From assembly GCA_003247225.1 (NCBI GenBank), contig QKAK01000100.1, positions 1 through 36,624 of the forward strand: a stretch of DNA of 36,624 bases. Reading direction: 5' to 3'. The DNA is from Spirochaetota bacterium. Lineage in GTDB: Bacteria > Spirochaetota > Spirochaetia > Treponematales > UBA12059. The notes below the pieces were generated by a model that saw nothing but the letters and a program-made list of their open reading frames with translations, was not told where the DNA came from and ran no database searches. Shown one piece after another: positions 1 through 7,435 of the stretch (position 1 is the stretch's first letter; the number at the start of each line of letters is the position of its first letter). The position numbers and the translations under genes are program-made.

Positions 1-1
1 C

Positions 2-124
2 GCCGCCGAGACGGTGGAAGCGGTCGTCAAGTCGGCGAGCGCCTTCGCGGGCGGGCGGCTGGACGACGATATCACGGTGGTGGCCATCGACTACGTCGGC
101 ATCCCCAAGGAGAAGAAACGATGA
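2..124 (+). CDS. SpoIIE/RsbU-type PP2C phosphatase, C-terminal end only
   Basis: Only the last 40 codons are present; the gene begins left of the window. The tail carries LDDDITVVAI, the closing metal-binding motif of SpoIIE/PP2C phosphatases, in which the paired Asp residues help coordinate the catalytic metals. The TGA stop overlaps the ATG of the STAS gene (ATGA), which suggests translational coupling. In partner-switching systems such a phosphatase dephosphorylates the STAS protein and so frees it to bind the anti-sigma kinase. The assignment rests on one short motif plus the neighbours, so the sensor domains upstream are unknown. Confidence 0.75.
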   Translation, partial: AAETVEAVVKSASAFAGGRLDDDITVVAIDYVGIPKEKKR

Positions 125-450
125 CAGGAATCAGCGTCGAGGCGACGGAGCGAGGGGCGTGGACGGTACTTTCGGTGCACGGGCCCATCAATAGCTATAC
201 GTTCAACGAGCTGCAGGAGAAGACGACGCTGCACGCCGGCCGCGTCGACATGGCCGTCGACCTGTCGGGCGTCAGCTCGATGACCAGCGCCGGCATCGGC
301 GTGCTGCTGGCGGCCATCGAGGACGCCGAGACGGCCGGCAAGCGCTTCTACGTGATCGCCCCGTCCGAGGTCGCAAGGCTGGCGATCGAGTCCACCGGCT
401 TCGCGGAGCGTTTCCCGACCCTGCCGTCGATCAAGGAGCTGCCGGTCTAG
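121..450 (+). CDS. STAS-domain anti-sigma factor antagonist (SpoIIAA/RsbV-like)
   Basis: This 109-residue protein is a single STAS domain of normal length. By family knowledge it binds an RsbW-type kinase when unphosphorylated and releases that kinase's target. The segment VDLSGVSSMTSAGIGVLLAA matches the phosphorylation loop of SpoIIAA (MDSSGLGVIL); Ser56 lines up with the phosphorylated Ser58 of Bacillus SpoIIAA. AAGGAG at about 108-113 gives a good ribosome binding site for the ATG at 121, which overlaps the phosphatase stop. The kinase gene follows 14 nt downstream, so the three genes form a compact partner-switching module. The final target (sigma factor or another output) is not visible here. 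Confidence 0.9.
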   Translation: MTGISVEATERGAWTVLSVHGPINSYTFNELQEKTTLHAGRVDMAVDLSGVSSMTSAGIGVLLAAIEDAETAGKRFYVIAPSEVARLAIESTGFAERFPTLPSIKELPV

Positions 451-464
451 CCGGAGCGCCCCCT

Positions 465-941
465 ATGCCGCTGATCGCGCCTCCGAGCCGACGAAAGACG
501 CCTCACGAACCGACCGCGGCCGAGCGGACCGCCAGGTCCAGGGTCAGGCTGTACCCCTGCGCGGCCATCTTCGACGAGTACGACGGCTTCATCCGCTCGC
601 TGGGCTTCCTGCGCGGCCGCGAGTCGGCGATGCTGATCGTCGCCGGAGACGAGGTGCTCGACAACCTGATCACGCACGGCGAGATCAGCGCCGCCGGCGT
701 CTGCGTGCTGGTCAGGCGGCGCCGGAGCGGGCTGACCCTCGCCTTCTTCGTGGACAGCCACCGCGAGTTCGGGGAATTCGCCAGGAGCGTCGGCGACCAT
801 GCCGGCGCGAGGCCGCGATTCGACCAGCGGGAGGGCCGCTGGCACGGCCTCGGCCTGACCATGTGCGGGAATATCGCCTCGAGCGTCAGCTATAGGCCCG
901 GCGACCTCGTCGACAGGGTGTTCCTGGGCTTCGACGGATAG
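465..941 (+). CDS. RsbW-like anti-sigma regulatory kinase (HATPase_c_2)
   Basis: The protein has 158 residues: about 30 basic, proline-rich residues, then a GHKL ATPase domain. The N box is GDEVLDNLITHG, with Glu63 and Asn67 as the expected base and Mg ligand, and the G2 box is GLGLTMC (residues 128-134). The G1 position reads DSHREF instead of the usual DxGxG, so ATP contacts may be altered. By homology it phosphorylates the STAS protein encoded just upstream and sequesters an output protein. GGAG at about 453-456 lies upstream of the ATG. Its stop is 1 nt from the stop of the convergent gene, leaving no room for a conventional terminator. Kinase identity is well supported by context. Confidence 0.8.
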   Translation: MPLIAPPSRRKTPHEPTAAERTARSRVRLYPCAAIFDEYDGFIRSLGFLRGRESAMLIVAGDEVLDNLITHGEISAAGVCVLVRRRRSGLTLAFFVDSHREFGEFARSVGDHAGARPRFDQREGRWHGLGLTMCGNIASSVSYRPGDLVDRVFLGFDG

Positions 942-942
942 C

Positions 943-1920
943 CTAGGCCTGCCCGGTCAGCGCCTTGACGTAATGCAGGCGCCCGTATAGCTCGGGCGCG
1001 TCTGAATTCCTGCGCGCCAGCCTTCCCCTCAGGTCCGATAGCCTCGCGACGCCGTGCGCGTCGAGCCAGGCGCCCATCTCGTCGACGGCTCCCGTGACGG
1101 CCGAGTAGCCGCGGGCGTAGATCGCCGAGCACATCTGCACAGCCTGGGCTCCCGCGGCGACGAGGCGCAGCGCCGTGGCGCCGTCGTAGACTCCGCCCGA
1201 GGCGCATAGCTCGGCTCCGACGCGGCCCTCGAGGGCGGCTATCCAGCGCAGGCTCTCGTGGTAGGCCTCGGGGCTGCTCCTCGTCGGGCCGGCCGCGAGG
1301 CTCATCGACTCGAGGTCGACGTCCATGCGGTAGAAGCGGTTGAACAGGGTAAGGCCGCGCGAGCCGGCCTTGGCCAGGCGCGACGCCAGGTTGCCGACGT
1401 TGGTGTACGAGGCGCCTATCTTGGAGCAGACGGGCACGCGCGCCCGCGAGGCGACCGACTCGACGAGGGCGACGAGCCTATCCTCGATGGCGGCGGCCGG
1501 CGTCGCCGGATCCATCGGCACGACGCCGAGGTTGAGCTCGATAGCGTCCGCGCCGGCGGCGGCGACGCGGGAGGCCAGCTCGGGCCAGAGCGAGTCGCCG
1601 GAGCAGTTCAGGCTGGCTATTATCGGGACGTCCGTCGTCGCCTTGGCCGCCTTGACGAGGGCGACGTACTCGTCCTCGCCCTCGCTGAAGCCCATGCCGG
1701 CCAGGAAGGCCTCGGCCTCGGGATGGGACTCGGTCTCGCCGGCTATCGGCGCTATCTCGGCCCGCAGCTGCTCCTCGAACAGCGACTTGAGCACGATTGC
1801 GCCGGCGCCGGCCTCGGCCGCCCTGCGGACGCCTTCCTTGGTCGAGGTCAGCCCGGACGAGGCGACTATTATAGGGTTCCGCAGTTTCAGCCCGATGAAT
1901 GATACGCTCAGATCGGCCAT
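943..1920 (-). CDS. dihydroorotate dehydrogenase-like FMN protein
   Basis: This 325-residue TIM-barrel protein starts with FIGLKLRNPIIVASSGLT, typical of the DHOD family, and ends with the FMN-phosphate-type loop ASGGVYDGATALRLVAAGA. Lys and Asn residues typical of the flavin site appear in CSKIGASYTNVG. Where class 1 and 2 dihydroorotate dehydrogenases have NLSCPN or its Ser equivalent, this protein reads ELNLGVVPMDPA, so the catalytic Cys/Ser base is absent. I therefore call it DHOD-like rather than PyrD; the substrate is unknown. No pyrimidine genes lie nearby. A good ribosome binding site (CAGGAG) and a well-formed promoter lie upstream, so it can be transcribed apart from the thioesterase gene before it. 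Confidence 0.8.
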   Translation of the reverse strand: MADLSVSFIGLKLRNPIIVASSGLTSTKEGVRRAAEAGAGAIVLKSLFEEQLRAEIAPIAGETESHPEAEAFLAGMGFSEGEDEYVALVKAAKATTDVPIIASLNCSGDSLWPELASRVAAAGADAIELNLGVVPMDPATPAAAIEDRLVALVESVASRARVPVCSKIGASYTNVGNLASRLAKAGSRGLTLFNRFYRMDVDLESMSLAAGPTRSSPEAYHESLRWIAALEGRVGAELCASGGVYDGATALRLVAAGAQAVQMCSAIYARGYSAVTGAVDEMGAWLDAHGVARLSDLRGRLARRNSDAPELYGRLHYVKALTGQA

Positions 1921-1964
1921 GATCGCTCCTGGATGGTTGAAGATGACGCGTTACCGCTATCCTC

Positions 1965-1993
1965 AGTATACGGAGCCCGCGGCCGGTCGGCAA
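1965..1993 (-). promoter_or_regulatory. sigma70-type promoter for the DHOD-like gene
   Basis: On the minus strand TTGCCG (1993-1988) and TATACT (1970-1965) are separated by 17 nt, close to the sigma70 consensus. The -10 box lies about 45 nt before the ATG at 1920, and CAGGAG precedes that ATG. It sits between the thioesterase stop and the DHOD-like start. Confidence 0.6.
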
Positions 1994-2007
1994 ATCGCGG
2001 CTAGCGA

Positions 2008-2406
2008 TTAGGGACGAGAAGCCTTCTTGGCGAGCTTATCCTTGAAGCGCTCCAGGTCGACGACGGCCCGTACGTGGGTGCCTTCGCCTATCAGTTCGGC
2101 GTCGTCGCGCGCCTCGACGCGGAACGTCAGCATGCGGCCGTCTATCCCGACGAGCTCGGCGGTCGCCGTGACGCGCATGCCGAGAGGGGTGGCCGCCAGG
2201 TGCCGCACGTCGAGGCTGACCCCGACGGTGGCCCGGCCGTCGCCGAGCAGCGGATCGACCGCGGACAGCGCGGCCTCCTCCATCGCGAGCACCATCATCG
2301 GCGTGGCGTAGACCGGTACGCCGCCGGAGCCGAGATGGCTGGCGGTATGCCGTTCCTCGACCGTGAGTTCCTTCCGTCCGGTGAGACCTACGCGTAGCTC
2401 GTCCAT
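2008..2406 (-). CDS. FlK-like hotdog thioesterase
   Basis: The protein has 132 residues, the length of single-domain hotdog thioesterases. It matches the fluoroacetyl-CoA thioesterase FlK family: Thr35 (YATPMMV), Glu43 (AMEEA) and His69 (RHLAATPLG) reproduce the Thr42/Glu50/His76 triad of FlK with identical spacings of 8 and 26 residues. It should hydrolyse an acyl-CoA, but relatives of FlK act on various acyl groups, so no claim of fluoroacetate resistance is made. Its ATG follows the stop of the alpha-glucosidase gene without any gap, so the two are almost certainly co-translated. A role linking the two is not obvious. Confidence 0.8.
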   Translation of the reverse strand: MDELRVGLTGRKELTVEERHTASHLGSGGVPVYATPMMVLAMEEAALSAVDPLLGDGRATVGVSLDVRHLAATPLGMRVTATAELVGIDGRMLTFRVEARDDAELIGEGTHVRAVVDLERFKDKLAKKASRP

Positions 2407-4011
2407 CTATGCCTCCGTCGCCGCGATCAGTATCCCGTAGGGGCCGAGCTCGCGGTCGCCCGCCGCTATCGCCTCTCCGGCCGCCGTCGGTCCGCCCGAG
2501 GCGGCCAGGACTGAGCCGCCCCGGATAGCCGCCGACTTGGGCCTCGGCTCGAAATTAAGCCATACGTCGATCTCGCGGCTCCCGAACGAGCGGCTGAAGG
2601 CCATCACGCCGGCCGGCGCGTCCAGCCAGCGCAGCTCGCCCGTTCGTAGGGCGGGCTCCGAGGCGCGGAGCCGTATCAGGCGCCTGTACCAGTTGAGGAG
2701 CGAGCCGGGATCGTCGCGCTGGGCCGCCACGTTCTTGGCCCTATAGTCGCCGTTGACCGGGAGCCATGGCTCCGCGCCGCTGAAGCCCGCGTTCGGCGAG
2801 GCGTCCCACTGCATCGGGGTGCGCTCGGCGTCGCGGCCGAGCGGTAGCGGCCAGGTGGACAGGCCGAGCGGATCGCGCAGGGCCTTCCTCGGGATGCGCT
2901 CGCAGCTCATGCCTATTTCCTCGCCGTAGTAGAGGAAGGGGGTGCCGCGGAGGCACAGGAGCATCGCCGCGGCGACGCGGGCACGGGCGTCGGAGTCGGC
3001 GCCGGAACGATAGCGGTAGTAGTGGCGCTTCTGGTCGTGGTTCGACAGCGTGAAGTTCGGCCACGCGCCGTCGGGCAATAGCCCGTACCATCGCTCGGCC
3101 GAGCGCCGGAACGGCTCGGCGCCCCAGGGGCGGAATAGGAAGTCGAAGTTGAAGGCCATGTGCAGCTCGTCGTTCCGCTCGCCGTGGCACGAGGCGGCGA
3201 GCGCGGGGTCCTGCCCGTGGGTCTCGCCTATCAGCATGCGGTCGCCGTACGAGTCGGCGATCGCCCTGAATTCCCTGAAGACGCCGTGCACCTCGGGCCG
3301 GTTGCGGTCGTAGAGGTGGCGCTGGAGCAGGTCCGGCACGAGGACGGGGCTCGGCGGGTTCGAGCGGAATTCGGCGTCCTTGAAGTAGGCCGTCGCCACG
3401 TCCATCCTGAAGCCGTCGGCGCCGAGGTCGAGCCAGAAGCGGGCTACCCGGTAGATCGCCTCGCGCAGCTCGGGGTTGCGCCAGTCGAACTCGGGCTGGT
3501 TGCGCGTGAAGGTGGCCAGGTACCACTCGCCGGTCGCCTCGTTCGGGTACCATGCCGAGCGCTGCTCGAACAGGCTGATCCAGTTGTTCGGCGGCTTCCT
3601 GCCCTCGATCGGCTTCCAGATATACCAGTCGTGCTTCGGGTCGTCCTTGGACGAGCGCGCCGCCTTGAACCAGGGGTGCTCGTCGGACGAGTGGTTGACG
3701 ACCAGGTCGACGACTATCCTGACGCCCAGGCGGTGGGCCGCGTCGAGCAGCGACCTGAAGTCGTCCAGCGAGCCGAAGATCGGGTCGACGTCCTCGTAGT
3801 CGGAGATGTCGTAGCCGAAGTCGCGCATCGGGCTCTTGAAGAACGGGCTGATCCACAGCGCGTCGACGCCGAGCCAGGCCAGGTAGTCGAGCCTGGACTC
3901 GATGCCGCGCAGGTCGCCCACGCCGTCGCCGTTCGAGTCCATGAAGCTGCGCGGATAGATCTGGTAGAAGACTGCCTCTCGCCACCAGTCGCGGCGGTTC
4001 CTGTCTATCAT
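2407..4011 (-). CDS. GH13 alpha-glucosidase (oligo-1,6-glucosidase type)
   Basis: This 534-residue GH13 enzyme should release glucose from the ends of short alpha-glucans in the cytoplasm, since no signal peptide is present. FYQIYPRSFMDSNGDGVGDL at the N-terminus holds the Ca-site pattern of the oligo-1,6-glucosidase group. Catalytic residues are the nucleophile Asp204 (GFRMDV), acid/base Glu263 (LIGETHG) and Asp326 (SNHDQKR). VVNHSSDEHPWF is the usual conserved region I. The region often written QPDLN reads QPEFDW here, so bond preference (alpha-1,4 or alpha-1,6) is open. GGAGGGGAG precedes the ATG. The diguanylate cyclase gene ends 22 nt upstream, in the same direction. Confidence 0.88.
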   Translation of the reverse strand: MIDRNRRDWWREAVFYQIYPRSFMDSNGDGVGDLRGIESRLDYLAWLGVDALWISPFFKSPMRDFGYDISDYEDVDPIFGSLDDFRSLLDAAHRLGVRIVVDLVVNHSSDEHPWFKAARSSKDDPKHDWYIWKPIEGRKPPNNWISLFEQRSAWYPNEATGEWYLATFTRNQPEFDWRNPELREAIYRVARFWLDLGADGFRMDVATAYFKDAEFRSNPPSPVLVPDLLQRHLYDRNRPEVHGVFREFRAIADSYGDRMLIGETHGQDPALAASCHGERNDELHMAFNFDFLFRPWGAEPFRRSAERWYGLLPDGAWPNFTLSNHDQKRHYYRYRSGADSDARARVAAAMLLCLRGTPFLYYGEEIGMSCERIPRKALRDPLGLSTWPLPLGRDAERTPMQWDASPNAGFSGAEPWLPVNGDYRAKNVAAQRDDPGSLLNWYRRLIRLRASEPALRTGELRWLDAPAGVMAFSRSFGSREIDVWLNFEPRPKSAAIRGGSVLAASGGPTAAGEAIAAGDRELGPYGILIAATEA

Positions 4012-4033
4012 CGCTCTCCCCTCCGTCCGGGCG

Positions 4034-5074
4034 TCAGGGCGATACGGACACCCGGTTCTTGCCCGCCTGCTTCGACGCGTACATCGCCTTGTCGGCCCTG
4101 TCGATGACCGACTTGCCGGTCAGGTCGCGGTCCTGGTCGTACTGGGCTATGCCGAGCGACAGCGTGACGACTATCCTCTGGCCCTCGTAGTCGAAGCCCA
4201 TGCCCTCGACGCTGCGGCGTATGCGATCGGCGATCAGCCGCGCGGTGGCCGCGTCCGTGTCCGGCAGGAGCATGCAGAATTCCTCGCCGCCGTAGCGCGC
4301 TGCCACGTCGACCGAGCGCGTCTGGCTCTGGATCAGCTTGGCGACGCCCTTGAGCACCTCGTCGCCGCAGCTGTGGCCGTAGGTGTCGTTGAAGCGCTTG
4401 AACGAGTCGATGTCGGCCATGATCACCGACAGCGGCTTCTCGCAGAAGGCGCTCTCCTCCATCTTCTCGAGCAGCACCGTGTAGAAGTAGTGCTTCATCC
4501 GCAGCTTGGTCATCATGTCGGTCGTCGTCATCTCGAACAGGAACGCGTTGTTTATGGCGATCGACGCCAGGATGGCTATGTTGAGGAGGTGCTCCTTCTC
4601 GTAGTCCGAGAAGTCCTCGCTGACGATCTGCTCGCCGACCAGGATCAGGCCGTTGACGACGCCCTTGGCCTTGAGCGGCACGATCAGGGTCGGCGACATC
4701 GGCTCGAGCGGCTCCAGCCCGCCGAGGTCGCCGAAGCGCTCGCGCAGCTCGGCCATGGTCCAGCACCTCGTCTCCCGCGCGAAGGCGCGCATCGCCGGCG
4801 CGTCCTCCGGGATGCTGTAATCGTGCCCGTGCTCGATCTCGAAGCCCTTATAATTGCGGTGGAGGTTGAAGCGGGTCGAGTCTATGCCCTTCTTGGCGTA
4901 GAGGGCGGCCTTGAGCACCTTCATCTGCCCCATGATCGTATAGAGGATGGATTCTATCAGGATGCCGTAGTCGAGGGTCGAGTTGAGGCTCTTCGATACC
5001 TCGAGGAGCTGCTTCAGGTCGAATACCTGCTTCTCGTATTCTTCTCGGATACGCGCGGCGTCGTCGCTAGCCAT
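4034..5074 (-). CDS. GAF-GGDEF diguanylate cyclase
   Basis: The protein (346 residues from this start) makes cyclic di-GMP from two GTP. After a short coiled stretch comes a GAF-type sensor domain (about 25-190) and then a GGDEF domain with an intact GGEEF active site (262-266). RSVD (253-256), exactly five residues before it, is the RxxD product-inhibition site, so feedback control is likely. There is no membrane segment. An in-frame ATG at 5140 would add 22 residues and overlap the upstream stop by 10 nt. I prefer 5074 because a TATACT -10-like box lies 37 nt upstream of it, inside the extra stretch, and GCGAGAG precedes it. Which start is used is uncertain. Confidence 0.87.
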   Translation of the reverse strand: MASDDAARIREEYEKQVFDLKQLLEVSKSLNSTLDYGILIESILYTIMGQMKVLKAALYAKKGIDSTRFNLHRNYKGFEIEHGHDYSIPEDAPAMRAFARETRCWTMAELRERFGDLGGLEPLEPMSPTLIVPLKAKGVVNGLILVGEQIVSEDFSDYEKEHLLNIAILASIAINNAFLFEMTTTDMMTKLRMKHYFYTVLLEKMEESAFCEKPLSVIMADIDSFKRFNDTYGHSCGDEVLKGVAKLIQSQTRSVDVAARYGGEEFCMLLPDTDAATARLIADRIRRSVEGMGFDYEGQRIVVTLSLGIAQYDQDRDLTGKSVIDRADKAMYASKQAGKNRVSVSP

Positions 5075-5130
5075 ATGATCTCTCGCATTCTGAATATGGA
5101 CGTTTCCCGTAGTATACGTCGGCATCTCGA

Positions 5131-5418
5131 TTAGCGCCATCGGATTGTCTCGCCTATCCAGCGCGCCCGGAGGCCGCGCGTCGTCTCCTCGAATCGCTCG
5201 CGGTCCTCGCGCCTTACGGCGACGAGATAGCCGATCCGTTCGGCGGCGTCTCCGGCGGCGTCGCCTGAGGCGTCGCCTACGGCGGGCCCGGCCCGTTCTA
5301 GCGCGTCGGAGCGGACCTCGACGCAGAGCTCGCCAGCGGCGGACGAGAAGGCCTCGTCGGGGGAGCCGGCCCAGGCTATCGCGGCCCGGGCCACGCGGCC
5401 GGCGGCGGCCCGGGCCAC
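5131..5418 (-). CDS. small hypothetical protein, start codon uncertain
   Basis: I do not recognise this protein. From the GTG at 5418 it has 95 residues, is Ala/Arg/Glu-rich and ends in GLRARWIGETIRWR. The open frame runs on upstream to about 5540 without any ATG, GTG, TTG or CTG, and the extra codons read like protein (GELVYLVEGDSIDAVEAAV). A strong AGGAGGG lies at 5511-5505, right after the stop of the preceding gene, yet no normal start follows it in this frame. GAGG lies 5 nt before the GTG. Possible explanations are a non-canonical start, a short form from GTG, or a frameshift. Its stop overlaps a possible start of the diguanylate cyclase. Confidence 0.5.
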   Translation of the reverse strand: MARAAAGRVARAAIAWAGSPDEAFSSAAGELCVEVRSDALERAGPAVGDASGDAAGDAAERIGYLVAVRREDRERFEETTRGLRARWIGETIRWR

Positions 5419-5507
5419 GGCCGCCTCGACGGCGTCGATGCTATCGCCCTCGACGAGGTAGACGAGCTCGCCGGCGGTCCGGAAGGTCGAGGGGAGGGGA
5501 CGCCCTC

Positions 5508-7292
5508 CTAGTAGTATAGCCGTATCTCTTCTCCCTGGACCTTATGCCGCATCTTCAGGTACATGGCCCCCGCCGCCTTCTTGTAGAAGTAGCCGGAGGC
5601 GTTGTAGTTCTCGAAGCTCGCGTCCATGTTGTAGTCGAGGCCGTACAGCTGGATCTTCACGTACGGCTTCACGCCGTAGAGGGCAATATAGTGCGACGAG
5701 CCGACCGGGTAGTCGACGGTGATCACGGTGCGCTCTGGGCTCGACTGGGCCTCGACGGACGGCGAGCAGGTCCAGGCCCAGGCGCCCGGGCCGAGCTGCC
5801 TGTACAGGCTGACGGCCCGCGGGTAGTACGGCGAGTCGACGACGACCGGGTAGACGGCGGCCGCCGCGAGCCGCTCGGGCGATTTCGTGAGCATGCCGCC
5901 GGTGACCGTGACCGAGGCGGGTATCGACCCGTCGGCCGCGGCGAGCTTGACGGCGCTCGTCACGAGGCTCTGGCCTATGCCCTCGTAGATGGCCTTGCCG
6001 GACGACTGGGACAGGCGGATCAGGGCCTTGCCGGCGTAGAGGCCGGTCAGGAGGTCGCAGCGGCCGTCCCCGTCGGTCTGCATGAAGAATCCGCCCTCGG
6101 CCTTCTTGATCGCCGGCGCTATGGTCCTGTCGACGAGCTCCACCGCCTTGACGAACGGATTGTCGGCCTCGTCGAGGTAGCCGGCCGCGTCGAGGTAGGC
6201 CTCGAGCAGCGCTACCGCCTGGGTGGCGTCGGCCTTGGAGAAGTCGGTCGACCTGGCCAGCGACATCGCCTCCTGGGCGAGAGAGTAGGGGGAGCGGTCG
6301 AACAGGAGCGGCACGATGCCTCGGCGATAGAACATCGTCCCCGCGCGGGCCTGCACGAGCCGCTCGGTCGCCTTGACCTCGGCCAGGTTGGCCGCCTCGA
6401 AGGCCGCCATCGAGGTGGCCGTCTTGCCGGCGAACGGCGCGCTCTTCCAGCTCAGGCCGTCGGCGTGCGACGATCGCGCCGCGGCGACCAGGGCCGCGGC
6501 CGCGTCGCGCTGGTCGCGGCGCATGGCCTCCGCCATGTAGAGGATGAAGGCCGGCTCGTCGAACGCGCCGGACCAGGTAGCGCTCGCCGCGTCGAAGCCG
6601 GCGCCCGATACGGAGTCCCAGGCCTTGTCGCGCCACGCGCCTAGCTCCCTCGACCAGACGGCCGGGTCCATCGGCGCCTGGGCCAGGAATTGGGCCGGGG
6701 CCTCCGGCGCGTCCTTGTTCTCGCGGATCGACGCGAAGGCCTTGAACGCCCCGCCGGTCGCCTTGAGCGACAGCGTCCGCGGCTCCGAGCCGGTCGATAC
6801 GCCGGATACCCGGTAGGTGGCGTCCCCGAAGCTCAGCCTGATCGAGCCGTCGTCGCCGGGGGCGAGCAGCGACGCGCCGTAGGCCAGTTCGTAGTACATC
6901 GTGGCGGCGGCCTTCTTGGCGCGCTTGGCGTCGAGCCGCCACGAGGCGCGTCCCTCGTCGTCGGCGTTGACGACCAGCCTCGTGCCGTCGTCGAAACGGA
7001 CGATGAAGCCGTCCTCGACCGCCTCGTAGGCTACCGGGTACAGGACGCCGTCCGGGCCGACGCCCCCGCTCAGCGTCAGCGGGTGGCGCTCCGAGAAGAC
7101 GAGCCTGAGGCCGTTCGCGACGAGCTCCGCGGACCGGACGCCGTCGCCGTCCGGAAGGCCCTTGAACGATACGCCGCCCGATATCTCGGTGATCGGCCCG
7201 CCCGACGGGAACTGGACCATCACGAGCACCACGAAGACGGCGATATAGACGAAGGCCATCGCCGCGGCCCTTCCGAACGCGCTTATTCTCAT
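5508..7292 (-). CDS. uncharacterised membrane-anchored protein, 594 residues
   Basis: The family is not recognised. The N-terminus (MRISAFGRAAAMAFVYIAVFVVLVMVQF in the native order, residues 1-28) is a single uncleaved-looking membrane anchor with basic residues first, so most of the protein should lie in the periplasm. The next 200 residues alternate beta-rich segments with conserved-looking Gly/Asp turns; the rest is helical, and the C-terminus is rich in Tyr. A TTG at 7331 would add 13 residues, but it coincides with a -35 element and I prefer the ATG at 7292. No ribosome binding site precedes it; the -10 box is 9 nt upstream, which suggests a leaderless transcript. It heads the array with the diguanylate cyclase. 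Confidence 0.75.
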   Translation of the reverse strand: MRISAFGRAAAMAFVYIAVFVVLVMVQFPSGGPITEISGGVSFKGLPDGDGVRSAELVANGLRLVFSERHPLTLSGGVGPDGVLYPVAYEAVEDGFIVRFDDGTRLVVNADDEGRASWRLDAKRAKKAAATMYYELAYGASLLAPGDDGSIRLSFGDATYRVSGVSTGSEPRTLSLKATGGAFKAFASIRENKDAPEAPAQFLAQAPMDPAVWSRELGAWRDKAWDSVSGAGFDAASATWSGAFDEPAFILYMAEAMRRDQRDAAAALVAAARSSHADGLSWKSAPFAGKTATSMAAFEAANLAEVKATERLVQARAGTMFYRRGIVPLLFDRSPYSLAQEAMSLARSTDFSKADATQAVALLEAYLDAAGYLDEADNPFVKAVELVDRTIAPAIKKAEGGFFMQTDGDGRCDLLTGLYAGKALIRLSQSSGKAIYEGIGQSLVTSAVKLAAADGSIPASVTVTGGMLTKSPERLAAAAVYPVVVDSPYYPRAVSLYRQLGPGAWAWTCSPSVEAQSSPERTVITVDYPVGSSHYIALYGVKPYVKIQLYGLDYNMDASFENYNASGYFYKKAAGAMYLKMRHKVQGEEIRLYY

Positions 7293-7301
7293 ACCGATGG
7301 G

Positions 7302-7331
7302 ACTATACACGTTGCCAGTTCTATTGCGCAA
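7302..7331 (-). promoter_or_regulatory. promoter of the 594-residue protein, near-leaderless
   Basis: On the minus strand TTGCGC (7331-7326) and TATAGT (7307-7302) are 18 nt apart. Only nine bases, CCCATCGGT, separate the -10 box from the ATG at 7292, so the 5' leader would be 0-3 nt. No Shine-Dalgarno sequence is present. Confidence 0.5.
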
Positions 7332-7435
7332 CCGCGGGAGCCCGTCCCGGCGGCCGCTCCATCGCTCCGTCGCTTGCTAAAGCGCTATAAACCGGCTACC
7401 ATGGCCGGAATCCGACCCTTCGACCGGAGAGACGC

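Noticed and set aside
2008-2406. Fluoroacetate resistance by the FlK-like thioesterase
   Set aside because: The triad is shared by the wider family, and nothing else nearby points to fluorinated compounds.
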